Assembly: GCF_963678635.1 (NCBI RefSeq) | Contig: NC_087071.1 | Span: forward strand, 14,732,864 to 14,794,863 | Reading direction: 5' to 3' | DNA: 62,000 bases | Origin: Symsagittifera roscoffensis | Taxonomy: Eukaryota; Xenacoelomorpha; Acoela; Convolutidae | Shown here: positions 23,623-33,913 of the stretch, piece by piece | Layout of the letters: each line of letters begins with the position of its first letter | Numbering within the stretch: position 1 is the first letter of the stretch | Position numbers and translations under genes: made by a program | The notes under the pieces: generated by a model | The model's input: only the letters and a program-made list of their open reading frames with translations | What the model was told of the DNA's origin: nothing | The model's database searches: none

Positions 23623-25769
23623 CTTCCTTGAATAACCGCTTGAAGAAAACTATCAAGTGATCTAGTTTTAATTATCTTTCCCACCGGCCTCAGCGGACAC
23701 TTCCTTTTAGGTTGTTCAACACCTGACTAAATATTTTGTTGCGCCGTAGTTAAAACCTTGCGGGTGCAATTAGGCAGCCATTCCCTTTAAAACTGGCCCC
23801 GGCTCTCGCCGCATTGGGGTTAAAGATGTTGGAAAATTGACATTGGGGTGCTAAACCTTGGGGTGCTAAACGTCATTGGGGTGATAAACCTTCAAACTAC
23901 TACTTCTTATCTTTTTTAAATTACACTAATTATTTTAACAGTAACATGACATGTTTTTTGTCAAAAGCATTTGTCAATTTTTGCCACGAAGGTGATCTTG
24001 ACACTCGCCCAAAATTTGTCGCTGAACAAATTGTCCTAAATTCTGAGTTTTATTTGGAAGTTACAGTTTTCTAAAGCAAAACTTTCTCTATATAATTTCT
24101 GTTGTTTTTCGATTTGCTCTTTTTGTTCTATTATATAAATTTCGTTTCCTCACAATTGAGTGAAAAATCGTTTTAGTGACCTGGCGGTTAGCTTGATACG
24201 AAAGTGTTGGTGCTTCTTGTCGATAACTGCCAGGCGTTTTCAGAAACAGTTCAAATCTGTGGATTAACATGCATGCGAAACGTATTTTTTAATTGGATTA
24301 AAAATTGCATTTTTTATTTGGATTAAAACGGCGAAGTGCAAATTATGCCAAAAATTTGTTAGGAGCAAAAACGTGTAAATTTTACTCTTAATACTATCTT
24401 CAAAGAAAAATACTAAAATAGGACGAATATGTCACTGCATAAGAATTACAGACAAATTATTATTTAGGCTATTTTTCTGGACTTAGTAACGCTGCTAAAA
24501 CTAACTTTTTTTGACAAAAAAATCAATAAAAAAATTATTCGTCAAATGTAATGTTTACAAATCATATCGAACCGGTTGATACAAAATAAAGACACAAAAT
24601 AGTATTCAATGGGACACAAAGTAAACAAACTGTCAAAATCGGAGAAAAAAAACGATCCATTTCAAAAAAAGGAGTTCATACCGTCCTAGACATAAATTTA
24701 ATGCGGAATTTTATTTGATGAAATCGACACTTGATAGTATGCTCTCATTGTTAAGATTATTGCGGAGCTACATCATTAAACATTTTGGAACTAAATTTTT
24801 TAATTTCTTTTTGTTAAAACACGATCCAGTTCAAGAAAAAGATTGCATATCGTACTAAACAATAGCTCGATGCGGAATAATAACAGATGAAAACGACACC
24901 TGATAGTTTGCTCTCATTGTAGACATTATTGCTATGAAATTTCGGACATCGCGCGAAAAAGGTCGCATTTTGAAATTTGTGTTTGTAAAATTAAAACATC
25001 AATGTTTGTATTTATTTGAATTGTCAAATTGCAGACAGTCAAAGAGTACTCAAAATGTGAAGCTCAAAATTGATATCAGGATGAAAAAAAAAACAATTTA
25101 GAAAAATTGCCTACAAAAAAGCGCCGGAAAAATTGGCTTTGTCGTAGCAAAAACAATATAGTAAGATATTAAATGCAGTCATAAGGAAAAGACGTGGTTG
25201 TTTTGTTGAACATATAAAGCAAATTTTTTTTCCGGTAAAAACGATTCATTTTTATTCTAGCCGCTGTTGCTGAACGGCCGAGAAAAGAATTAGTTCAGTA
25301 AACTTGCAGAGAATTTTGTCGAAAAAAGAACACAGTAAGGATGAAAAAATGCCATAACTATCTCCAAATATTAGAGATCTGGCTGGATCGAGGAAGTCGA
25401 AAGGGCAGTGTTTTTCTCGATATCGACTAAAGGGAAGACAGTAACCTCGATTCGGGGGTCGTTTTTTTGGTCGTTTCTTGGTCGTTTTCTTAGGACAATT
25501 AAGTTTCTAGCTAGACAACTAAAAAGTTTCTGTTTAATTTTGAACTGAACGGATAAAATGAATGGACCAAAGTTTTAACGTTTTATCAATCGAGATAAAA
25601 CCTCAACTACCTGAACTAGATAATGCCCCAATAAGTTCGGTCTGTTTTCCAAAGAAGTTATAAGTCTAGATCGATAACTTTTGATGAACAAATTTTTTGA
25701 TCAACCAATGTTTTGATCAATCAATGTTTTGTTTTACAAACTTTTTTAGACTAATTTGCAATTTTTTAG
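23623..25769. other. Intron; contains a diverged tandem duplication at about 24640-24940
   Basis: Two units of about 175-180 bp share CGATCC..TTCA, GATGCGGAAT and ACTTGATAGT..GCTCTCATTG in the same order, with moderate divergence. The rest is AT-rich and non-coding. It ends in ATTTTTTAG at 25769. Confidence 0.5.
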
Positions 25770-25892
25770 ACGTCTACAAATACATTTCCGACTGGGAACT
25801 GCGCTGTACTGACTACGAAAAAACCCACTGCGGACATATACAGATTACACAAACGCGGCAGTGCTTTTACACCGAAGAAGACGACGAAGCAG
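25770..25892 (+). CDS. Exon of the TSP1-like gene, first half of module 4 (GC donor)
   Basis: 123 nt starting phase 1 after ATTTTTTAG. The reading YISDWELRCTD, THCGH and TRQCFYTEE gives Trp plus Cys 1-3 of the module plan. Continuing past 25892 reaches TAA within three codons, and no GT donor fits. AG|GCAATA at 25893 would be a GC-AG donor leaving phase 1. Joined to the exon at 27824 it completes a six-Cys module. Without that splice the protein would stop here with half a module. A hAT-type MITE sits about 75 bp downstream in the intron. Confidence 0.5.
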
Positions 25893-25965
25893 GCAATAAA
25901 TAAAAAACACTTGTATTTGCTGCTAATTGCCGAGTAGCTATCAAAAAGTCTTTTAAGGGTTCTAT

Positions 25966-26281
25966 GATCGGTGGCGGATTTGGAGGGTCGGGCCAAACTC
26001 CCTTTTTCGAGGATTCGATCCCCTGTCGACCCAAAATGGTCCTCTTTTTAAGACATTCATTTTTGGCTGAGCGAACGCTTTTTTGCCAATATACAATAAA
26101 TTAGAGAAGAGGGGGAGGTGAAATATGAACCTAAAATGCTTTTTGTTGGCCCCCTGTTTTTTTCGATTTTGTATTTAACTGAAAATCAATTTGGTCGTCG
26201 ACCTATAAAAGTTTCACAAATGTTCAGTAATTTTCTGAAAACCTGCTCCTCTCGACAAAACCTTAGATCCACCCTGGATCA
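25966..26281. mobile_element. Diverged hAT-type MITE
   Basis: GGTGGCGGATTTGGAGGG at the left and TTAGATCCACCCTGG at the right are degenerate versions of the termini at 13374-13719. TCGAGGATTCGATCCCC is shared internally. The target duplication is no longer recognisable. Confidence 0.6.
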
Positions 26282-26599
26282 ATTTTTTCAATATTTCCCT
26301 CCATTTCAGACTGAGTTCATTTGTTGAGCGAAGCTCTTTTTTGCGCTTCACGGCTGAAAAATAGTTTGCGTTTCGAACAGTTTTGGCTCGTATTATTTGA
26401 ATATTACTAAACAGATCCTCCTTTTAGAAGAGTCTCGTTGAAATCTCAAAATTATATAAAAGTTTTGTTTTAAAATGTAGCATTTGATGAAGAGAAAATT
26501 TTCACTAGTTTATCATACGGGGGATGGTTCATTCTATTTTTAAAAGACTAATCGTTTTTGATTGAAAACGTTCAATTACTAAAAATTTTGAACAGTACG

Positions 26600-27047
26600 A
26601 GGCCAAACTGTGCTCTGGGTAGCCAATTCTAAGCGGCTTCCACAAATAGCAGCGCTTACCAGGATTCCAAAAATGTAAGCGGTTTCCGCAAGTGTGAGCG
26701 AGGGGTTTCCTCGGTTTCAGCTTAGACTTTGCGAATTCCGCTCACAATTTGCTAATTACGCATACTTTTTGTGGATTCTGCTTACAGAGGCAAATACCAC
26801 GACAGCCTATTTTTACTGCACACGGATATTTTGATTTGTTTGTGGATTCCAAAAAAAGTTCCAGATTCTGCAATTTTTTCGCATTTTCATTCGTTTTTGA
26901 AGCAATTTTGAGCAATACTTTTTTCCAGACTTTTTTCCCGATATCCAAAACAGTAAAAAAAGATCAAGAATGTGCCAAGCAAATAACAAATCTGCTTTCA
27001 ATTTGTTGCAGATTCCGTTTACAGTTGAGAACAGGCCGTTTGGCCTC
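26600..27047. mobile_element. MITE-like unit with GAGGCCAAAC termini
   Basis: GAGGCCAAAC at 26600 is inverted as GTTTGGCCTC at 27038-27047. The interior has recurring AGCGGYTTCC / GATTCYG / TTACAG words. Overlapping Lys- or Phe-rich open stretches on both strands look like by-products of composition. Confidence 0.5.
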
Positions 27048-27116
27048 AAAAAAAGTTCCAAAAGTGATTGTAGACCCAAATTGTCAGAAAATTGTTACTA
27101 ATCGAGATTAAGCAAA

Positions 27117-27395
27117 ACTGCTCGTATCAGTGCAAAGCATTGAATGTTCCGACTGACTTTTAAGGTCTATGAAGCATTAACCGCTTGAAAAAGTAAATTG
27201 TAACAAAAATAAAAATAAAATTCTCCTTAAATCTGAGGTTTTTTGTGCAAATCATCCCCGAACACGTCATATAAATTACAATGTGATAGATTTTGCTCCT
27301 AGTAACAAATCATTATGGCAAATAAGCTTCCTTCTACCAATTTGGAACGATTTATAAGACGGATTTAATCTCCGCTCACGCGTTAATAGCGCGAA
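27117..27395. repeat. Single-arm copy of the 12.2-13.1 kb foldback
   Basis: ACTGCTCGTATCAG, GAATGTTCCGACTG, TAACAAATCAT, CCAATTTGGAAC and GACGGATTTAATCTCCGC follow in the same order as the right arm at 12822-13113, ending CGCGTTAATAGCGCG. Confidence 0.65.
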
Positions 27396-27823
27396 ATGTA
27401 TCCAAATATCTTCACTGTATCCAATAATATTTAAATCCCCATATCTTCACGAAAAATGATCACAGGTTAATTTTTTTTCAAATTTAAGCTCATGATAACA
27501 ATACCATTTGAATGATTCAAAAAAACTTTGTCGAAAATGAACAGTTAAGAAGTCGAAGTTTGTCTGAAAAAAAAACCCACCGCGAGCACAAATATTCCAT
27601 TACTTCTGTTACAAAAGTCGGAACAAAAACTCTAATCTTGTTTGTAAATGAATATTAAGAAAACCGCGCATTTTGTGTAACTGCTTTTCTTCATACACTT
27701 ATAATACTCATGCAGATTTGCACACTAGTTGTTTGTAAAACAAGATTTTCATAATTCAGAGCTCGATTTTTTTTTCTTTTTTTTATATACCGCAGAAAAT
27801 GAACTATACTAACTACATACAAG

Positions 27824-27946
27824 TAAGACCCCTGTTGAATGAATCAGGCAAGAATTGTGTGGGGAAGAACAGTACAGATCCTGCTAACAACCCCTGTGGT
27901 GAAAAAGTTTTCGAAAGGAACCGCACCTGCAGACTAGAGCCCTGTG
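27824..27946 (+). CDS. Exon of the TSP1-like gene, second half of module 4
   Basis: The reading NESGKNCVGK, NPCGE and ERNRTCRLEPC supplies the last Cys residues, with the basic residue before the penultimate Cys as in modules 1-3. It ends phase 1 at CCCTGTG|GTGAGTTA, a strong donor. With the acceptor at 27823 (preceded by TATACTAAC) it starts in phase 1 and joins the exon at 25770 in frame; it is then 123 nt, equal to that exon. A stronger pyrimidine tract precedes another acceptor at 27795, but that would start in phase 0 and not fit. Confidence 0.55.
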
Positions 27947-28087
27947 GTGAGTTAGAACCTGTTACTATGCGAATCACAAATAGCTTTCGTGTCTACAACT
28001 TGCAGAATGATACAAAAATGGATTAATGTCAAAATAATTTGGTGTCTATGGAAATCTAATATAGTATGAAAATTAATAAATTTGAGA

Positions 28088-28216
28088 AAACTAAAACAAA
28101 TAGCTCTAAACCGATTTTCGCAAGACATGTTAACTTGATCTGATTTTTGTAGAAAGTCTGTAAGGTCTTTGGTGACTTGCGAAAATCGTTTTAAAGCTAT
28201 TTAGTTTAGTTTTTCA
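28088..28216. repeat. Foldback, arms of about 40 bp
   Basis: AACTAAAACAAATAGCTCTA with CGATTTTCGCAAG on the left is inverted on the right as CTTGCGAAAATCG with TAGTTTAGTTTTTC. The loop is about 48 bp. This is a small MITE-like palindrome in the intron. Confidence 0.65.
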
Positions 28217-28350
28217 GATTCAAGAACCGTTGAAATCCGTTGCAAATCGATTACCGTAAGAAAATTGCTTAAATCCATTGATCTCCATACTGTATTAAAA
28301 AAAAGTTGCTTTATTTAAGTCTTCATCAAATTGCTTCATCAAGTCTAAAA

Positions 28351-28521
28351 CTAATCTTACGTTTGACTACCCAAACATATGTTCTATATCACCTTTAGGA
28401 CCATGTTAACATCCTCCACCTCCCCCCTCCCCCCACCAGCTTTGGGCGGGGGGCGATCTTAACTTGGTCCCAAAAACGATAAAGAACAGATGTTCGGGTC
28501 GTCAAACGAAAGATTAGTTTT
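28351..28521. repeat. Foldback, arms of about 65 bp, C/G-rich centre
   Basis: CTAATCTTACGTTTGACTAC at 28351 mirrors CGTCAAACGAAAGATTAG at 28521. Inside, GTTCTATATC, GGACCATGTTAA and a C-run pair with the G-run GGGCGGGGGGCG near 28446. It can form a long hairpin. Confidence 0.7.
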
Positions 28522-28777
28522 CGAGCGGTATGGTCGTTTTTTGAGGTTTCGAGCAGTATGATCGTTTCTTTCTAGTTTGTGAGCAGTTATTGAGAGGTTT
28601 GTTTACAATCGTTCAAAATAACCCCTCAAATCATGAGCAATTTTTGAGCGGGGCTTCGAATATGTAGAAATATATCTTTTCCAGCTTCACTTCTTCACTT
28701 TGAAAATACTAACACCTTCTTTCAATTTAAATCACAATTGATTGTTCTTTTAATTCCTAATATCATTTGATTTGCAG

Positions 28778-28928
28778 AAGTGCAACTCGTAATGCACAAA
28801 ACCAAAGATGAAAAAAATGCCGGCTCAATTTCGGAGTTCATCTTTGGAGGAGAAACTGAAAACAAACAAGTTTGCGAAATTGGACTTTTAGAAGGAAAAG
28901 GGGCAAATGGTACACGAGAACAAGGAAG
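28778..28928 (+). CDS. Exon of the TSP1-like gene after module 4
   Basis: 151 nt between ATTTGCAG and AAGGAAG|GTAATT, starting in phase 1 as required by the donor at 27946 and ending in phase 2. The reading EVQLVMHKTKDEKN, ISEFIFGGETENKQVCEIG and GTREQGR has one Cys. It resembles no domain I know and may be a linker or a divergent fragment. Position and phase match the relation of exon 22135 to module 3. Confidence 0.6.
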
Positions 28929-28986
28929 GTAATTGTAGTTTTTTTATAACGCATTTAATTAAAATATAACGAAAAAAAAAAGACAG

Positions 28987-29152
28987 CTGGGATTTTTTGT
29001 CTTTCTCAAAAACATTTCTCAAAGAACTCCCAAAGTATGGACAAACTGATTGGAATTGTGTGAAGTTCATTCATGGTGATGAGAAATCAAACCTAATGGA
29101 ATCCAACTCTTCTCGATTTGATACGAGCAAAGTTTATGTGCTTGGTTTGCAA
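28987..29152 (+). CDS. Last detected exon of the TSP1-like gene
   Basis: Follows a short intron of 58 nt (28929-28986). AAAAAGACAG is the acceptor, and the exon starts in phase 2 as needed. The reading WDFLSFSKTFLKELPKYG, then TDWNCVKFIHGDEK, contains one Trp-x-Cys pair that could open a fifth module. A donor CAA|GTGAGC at 29152 is possible. Otherwise translation stops at TGA 29171-29173, which lies inside a hAT-type MITE. The true 3' end is unresolved because the MITE and then element B follow. Confidence 0.5.
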
Positions 29153-29159
29153 GTGAGCA

Positions 29160-29440
29160 AGAGCGGATTTTGAGGTCTGTGAAGGGGGGGAACCTTCTTC
29201 CTCAAGGTTTTGAACCCCCTCTTTGGTTTTATATTGGAGTCCCCCCTTCGGATTCCCCCTTTGGTACTATTTTATGACATGATGTAATTTCGATCGACCG
29301 ACCTTGAAAATTTTCGAAAGCTGCTTTTGGCGCCAAGCAGTATATACTACTGTTGAGGGGAGCCAGCGCTAAAAAACGCAATATTTTGATCGAAGCTTCC
29401 AAAAAAATACAAAAAAAAAGATTTTTTAGCAATGGCGTAT
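29160..29440. mobile_element. Diverged hAT-type MITE next to the last exon
   Basis: GAGCGGATTTTGAGG at the left, CTTCCTCAAGGTTTTGAACCCCC, and TTTTGGCGCCAAGCAGTATATACTA shared with the copy at 13374. The right end is poorly preserved (near GTATACAGGGCG). It supplies the stop codon at 29171 if the preceding exon is read through. Confidence 0.55.
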
Positions 29441-30090
29441 ACAGGGCGTTTTCAACTAACTCTTACAACTAACACCAACTAACTCTGAAAATGCAGTTTA
29501 CAGAGCAATTACATAATTTCATCAATGATGCACTAAATTTAATTCACATTTTTACATAAAAACACTAATATAACTATTGCACCACAAAACCCACTTTTCA
29601 GACTACTAAAAACCAAAATGGAAACAATTCGATCAGTCAAGACTGAGATCATAGAAGACTAGCAACAACACATACTTCAATTGCCCAGCTCTATCATGCT
29701 TCCTACATAATTAGGCTTGTCCTATATCAGGACAAAACTAAATTTTTTGTAACATTACTTAAAACATAATTTTTAATTACATTCATTTTTTAATTTCACG
29801 ATTGTACCAAAAATTTCTGTTTTGTGAAGTAATCGTTATTGATTTTACTGTGTAGCAGTGATGCAACTTAACCTATCTATGCGATGCGTCATACTAAAAA
29901 ATTAGCTCTATGCAATGCGTCAGAAGCTAAATAGTACCTGTTCATTTAGTTTTCTTAGTTTGATTCATTAAACTCCTTAAAAACTCATCATACATCTTAA
30001 CTTTAATATTCTCAACCACACCTCTTTTTTTAACAACTGAGAAGTGTCTAACTTGTTTTAGTGGGATATGATAAAGTAATTTCTTCAAAG
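29441..30090. other. Host DNA, nothing recognised
   Basis: AT-rich sequence without ORF or repeat structure that I can support, up to the insertion boundary of element B. Confidence 0.5.
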
Positions 30091-30446
30091 TGAGTTAGGA
30101 CTGGAGTGTATAACTCATAGAGTAATTTCGGATAGGGTACACCGTCTGCTCGTCACGCTATCTTATTTTCGGCCGGATAGATTCGTGCAACTTCTTAGTC
30201 TAATACCGATCCTAATCTTACTCTTATACTATCTAGTCTCAGGTTGTTTAACTAGTCTCTGCTAGGCTCAATAGATCTAGGGTATACTGGTTTATTGCGG
30301 CTGCTGAAGTACTCGGGAGAGTGCAACTAATTTCTAAGTTAAATTCAAATCTCTCTGGTGCTGAAATTACAAGTAACTTCAGCACTTACAAATAAGTGGG
30401 TTGTTAGTTAGATGGATCATGATTGGTTAATATTAAATACTTTACA
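30091..30446 (-). repeat. 3' LTR of copy B (possibly to 30586)
   Basis: 356 bp, TG...CA in sense orientation. A purine-rich tract (sense) at 30590-30609 followed by TGATGTTC ending at 30586 suggests the complete LTR may be 496 bp, as in copy A. In that case the 5' LTR of B lacks its first 140 bp or so. Confidence 0.8.
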
Positions 30447-32026
30447 TTGGTAAAACATTTAATTTATCCAATCATAAAATATAGTTTAGATCAGGTTCCA
30501 CCCATCCGGGTTTTACAGAGTTTTTTAGAACAGTTCTTCTGTAATTCGAAGGATGGATGATGGACGTTGGTATTTGGCGAACATCATAATTTTCTTCCGC
30601 TTCTTCTTTGTTAAAGAAGTTCCAGGAAGCTGGAGTTAGGGACATAAGACGTTGTGTTCTTCTTGTGACAACGACTGAGTCTCTGCAACAAAATCAATTC
30701 TGATTTCAGAATGGTTGGCTATGTCAGGTTTTTCTGTTCTTCGAGGAGAACTTCTTTTGTGTCTGATCTAGCTTGGGAATGGCGTGGAGATTGTGCGTGG
30801 AGGGGATGCCTGGTTACTCGGATCTGTACGTACACTTGAATCATCGAGGTGGTCATTGGTCTAGTTCAATGAAGTCCTTTTCTGCGAGGTCAAGTCGTAC
30901 TCTAAATCCTTTGAGTTGTGATTGTGAGCGGCATATTGATTGTAGTTGGTCATTCTCTCTCGAGTGTGGTGGGGTCGTTTTGTCTTTTGATGTTCGTCCT
31001 TGGTGTTGTATTCTGATCTATGTATTGCATCATGTAATTTACATTTTATGAAACTTTTATTAGTTTAATATTTTTTAATTATTTAGTTGTTTTCACAAAA
31101 GCTTTTTGTTTTTGTTTGGTTATTTTTAAGAGTTACTCACCCTTGAGTAGCTCTTATTAAAAATAGGAGTGTGGTCACAAAGCGTGGATGTAGCGCGGTG
31201 GGTTAGGCCGGCTATAGAGCATGCTCAGGACGTCCTTCCTGGTGGGTTAGGCCAGGGGTGGAAGTATGATTTCATGCGGTTTTTGTGAGGGGTCCTGTTA
31301 TGTGACAACGTTTTATGTTGGGTTTGTTGTGGTCTTTCTTATGTCTTGTTGGTTATGTCCTTTTTCCAAAAATCAATTTGTTTGTGGTATGGGTTTGTCT
31401 TTCGACTTTTTTGTGTTTTTTTATTTCTTTCTGAGACTTTATAATAGTCTTCAAAAGAATAAATTATCCAGTTTTAAACTGGGTTAATCCGGTTTGGGTA
31501 CCGTTGGTTTCCTTTTCTTAGTCATGCTGTTATTCTATGATTTGTGGTATTTAGTAAGCTGCGTTGGTTAGTTTTGTTTAGTATATTATTCCTTTCCAAC
31601 CGAGTTAAAGGAAAGTTTGAAACATGTTATTTTATGTTAGAGTTGTTGAGTGTGAAAACTTGAAACTGAAATTCATTATTTTAAACAATTCTTCGTGGGC
31701 GAGCTGTGCGAGTGTGGATAGAATTTCTGTGCGAACGAATGAGATTATCAAAAGGTTAGTACTGCATTTGCATTTTATTAATTTACTACATAGAATTTGG
31801 AAATTTACTGCTAGGTATGGGGGAATTTTAAGTTACAAATTTTCATCATAATTAGATTTACTGCTTGTGGGGAAAATTTTATAAATGAATTTACTGCATT
31901 GGTATTAGATTTATAAATATATGAGTGTAAGAGATTAATAGAATTTTTAAATTGTTTGATGAAAATTGCGATTTTTATTTGTCTTTTGTGGTTTTTGTAG
32001 GTGATTGTCGGATGAAGGCTAAAAAT
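30447..32026 (-). other. 3' untranslated region of copy B
   Basis: Conserved with A and C. It holds the candidate polypurine tract, a short frame crossing it (ATG near 30656, stop at the 30480s, about 58 codons), and a GC-richer patch at about 31180-31260. That patch, read on the + strand, contains TAGCGCGGTGGGTTAGGCC, reminiscent of a tRNA A-box, but no B-box or cloverleaf follows. Confidence 0.45.
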
Positions 32027-32104
32027 CTAAAAAAAACATGGATAAAGAATGGTGAGTTTTTAATATTGTAATTAGTTAGTAATATTCATTTAATTCATAC
32101 TTAC
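32027..32104 (-). other. Predicted 78-nt intron directly after the ORF stop codon (copy B)
   Basis: In sense orientation, TAA (32110-32108), then CAG|GTAAGTAT, TACTAAC, and TTTTTTTTAG at 32027. All splice signals match copy A. The distance from stop codon to exon junction is 3 nt, which would not trigger exon-junction-dependent decay. Confidence 0.7.
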
Positions 32105-32107
32105 CTG

Positions 32108-33913
32108 TTAGTCGTCGGGGAAAAAACCGTGGGGGAAAATGTCGTGAATTAGATCTGAAGTTGTTAGTAGTTTAGCTAAGATTCGTATGATGTTTTTAGT
32201 CTGAAGTAGTGGCCAAAGCAATTGAAGTGCCTTAATGGTGGTTAGTTCTTCAGTGCCAACTGCAAACTCATAAGGTGTGTTTTGGATTAAGTTATATAAT
32301 TTGTGATTAAATTTAGTGTTGTGGATGAATTCTAATATTGGGATTTCTATAGGTTGTACAAACTCGTGCGGGATGAGGAAGGGTCGGTTTTCGTCGGCGT
32401 TGAAGGTCTTGATGATGGGACAGAAGATGTACATTTGGGTTATGGGGTCATAATTACGAAGAATACCATGGAGGTTAGTATCTTTAATACAATATGTGAA
32501 ATTTAGGAAATATGGTGAAGTGTATTTTGAATTAATGAATTGAAAACGATGGTGTGGTTGTCTAGAGGGTGTGTGTAGGTCAAAGTGATTTTGGATGAAA
32601 CGATAATAACTGTATGTGTGGGTTTGTTTAGTGCGCAACATAATATCGAGTGAGCAGTGCAAATCTCTTTCGTGTGGTGCAAGGAAATGAAAGGTTAGTG
32701 AAAATATTTGGAAGCGTTCTTTAAAACTTTCGTATGCTTGTGTGTCTGTTAGTGCTTCTGAAATAATGTGGTCATATTTACGGTCGAAGATGTTTAGTGT
32801 AAATACATATGGTGTCTTGATGAAAAATTTCTCGGTGATTTGTGGATTAGCGAAGCGATCGTCGTCTAAGAATTGATCTTGGTTAGCTCTGATGATGTTG
32901 TGATCGTAGTATTCTAGTGTATATTCATTAGCTCTAGGTGCAGTGTGTATTTTTAGTGATTTTTTATATCCAACGTAAGTAAATTGTCTAGCGGTTAGTG
33001 GTGTAGTTAGTCGATATAGCATGTCCTTATTTCGTTCTATATCGATGTGAGTGCTGGATAAAGGTAAGCAAAGAGGGTTAGTGAAATGATAGTATGAGGT
33101 CCAAGAGAGAGTGGGCATTAAAACGTATTCATCTACAAAGTTGCGTGTTTCGTTAGTGTCGTGAGGGGTGTTTAAGGTGTATTGTGGGAATGAGGGTAAG
33201 GTGATGGCTAAAAATTCTTTTGTGTTAGTATGCTTGGGGTGGTTGATGTATTCACGGGCTGTTCCTGGTTTTGCTGGGAAAGGATGGTTGGGGAACTTTC
33301 TTTTAAAAGTGCGATAAGCTCTATTAGTGTTGAGTGAAGATATAGTGGATGTGGATGACGGTGTTAATGATTCAGTATAATTTGAAGAGGGTGTAGGGGT
33401 AGGGGGATTGGATGAATTTATAGTGGAGGAGATTTGGTTTATGGTTGGGGTATTAAGGTGGTAGGGTTGTTGTTGGAGGGTAATAAAATTATCTAGCTCT
33501 GGGGAGATTCGGGGGGTGTCTGGAGAATGAGATGATTGGTCAGAATGGTATGAGGAGTAGGTTGGGGTAACTTGGGAAGCATAAGAGGGTGTGGAAGTGA
33601 TTGGGTCAGGGTTATTGGATAATATGGGTTGAAAAGGGGGTTGAGAAAATTTAGAAGAGTTATGAAAATTATTGGATGGGGATGGTTCTGAGTCGGCAAA
33701 TTCATCGGGGGTTTCAATATTCGGGTTATTGAGTTGTGAGATGGAGTATAAAACTGAGATATGTGAGTTAGTGTCGGAATTCATGCCTGATGTTACATTA
33801 CTAGATGGGAAATCGGGTGGCGGAAAAGCAAAAAGTGGTATTATTGGGATTGGAGAGGTAAGATTGGTTGGGTGGGAATTTGATCGGTGTAGTGATCCAA
33901 GTTGTCGGCTCAT
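32108..33913 (-). CDS. 601-aa accessory protein downstream of env, family unknown
   Basis: An intact 601-codon ORF, the last gene of the element. Residues 1 to about 200 are Pro/Ser/Thr/Asn-rich and probably disordered. Residues from about 205 to 601 are more ordered, with many Tyr/Phe/His, a basic patch (RTFKRKFP) near its start and a conserved C-terminus (FPHGFFPDD). There is no signal peptide, membrane segment, zinc motif or protease motif, and I recognise no family. Its ATG overlaps the env stop codon as ATGA (33913-33910), suggesting coupled termination-reinitiation. Copies A and C preserve the same C-terminus and the intron immediately after the stop. By position it is comparable to retroviral 3' accessory genes, but function is unknown. 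Confidence 0.75.
   Translation of the reverse strand: MSRQLGSLHRSNSHPTNLTSPIPIIPLFAFPPPDFPSSNVTSGMNSDTNSHISVLYSISQLNNPNIETPDEFADSEPSPSNNFHNSSKFSQPPFQPILSNNPDPITSTPSYASQVTPTYSSYHSDQSSHSPDTPRISPELDNFITLQQQPYHLNTPTINQISSTINSSNPPTPTPSSNYTESLTPSSTSTISSLNTNRAYRTFKRKFPNHPFPAKPGTAREYINHPKHTNTKEFLAITLPSFPQYTLNTPHDTNETRNFVDEYVLMPTLSWTSYYHFTNPLCLPLSSTHIDIERNKDMLYRLTTPLTARQFTYVGYKKSLKIHTAPRANEYTLEYYDHNIIRANQDQFLDDDRFANPQITEKFFIKTPYVFTLNIFDRKYDHIISEALTDTQAYESFKERFQIFSLTFHFLAPHERDLHCSLDIMLRTKQTHTYSYYRFIQNHFDLHTPSRQPHHRFQFINSKYTSPYFLNFTYCIKDTNLHGILRNYDPITQMYIFCPIIKTFNADENRPFLIPHEFVQPIEIPILEFIHNTKFNHKLYNLIQNTPYEFAVGTEELTTIKALQLLWPLLQTKNIIRILAKLLTTSDLIHDIFPHGFFPDD

Noticed and set aside
31180-31260. tRNA gene or SINE head (A-box-like TAGCGCGGTGGG)
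   Set aside because: No B-box, no acceptor-stem pairing and no cloverleaf. It is part of the conserved 3' region of the element, antisense to it.
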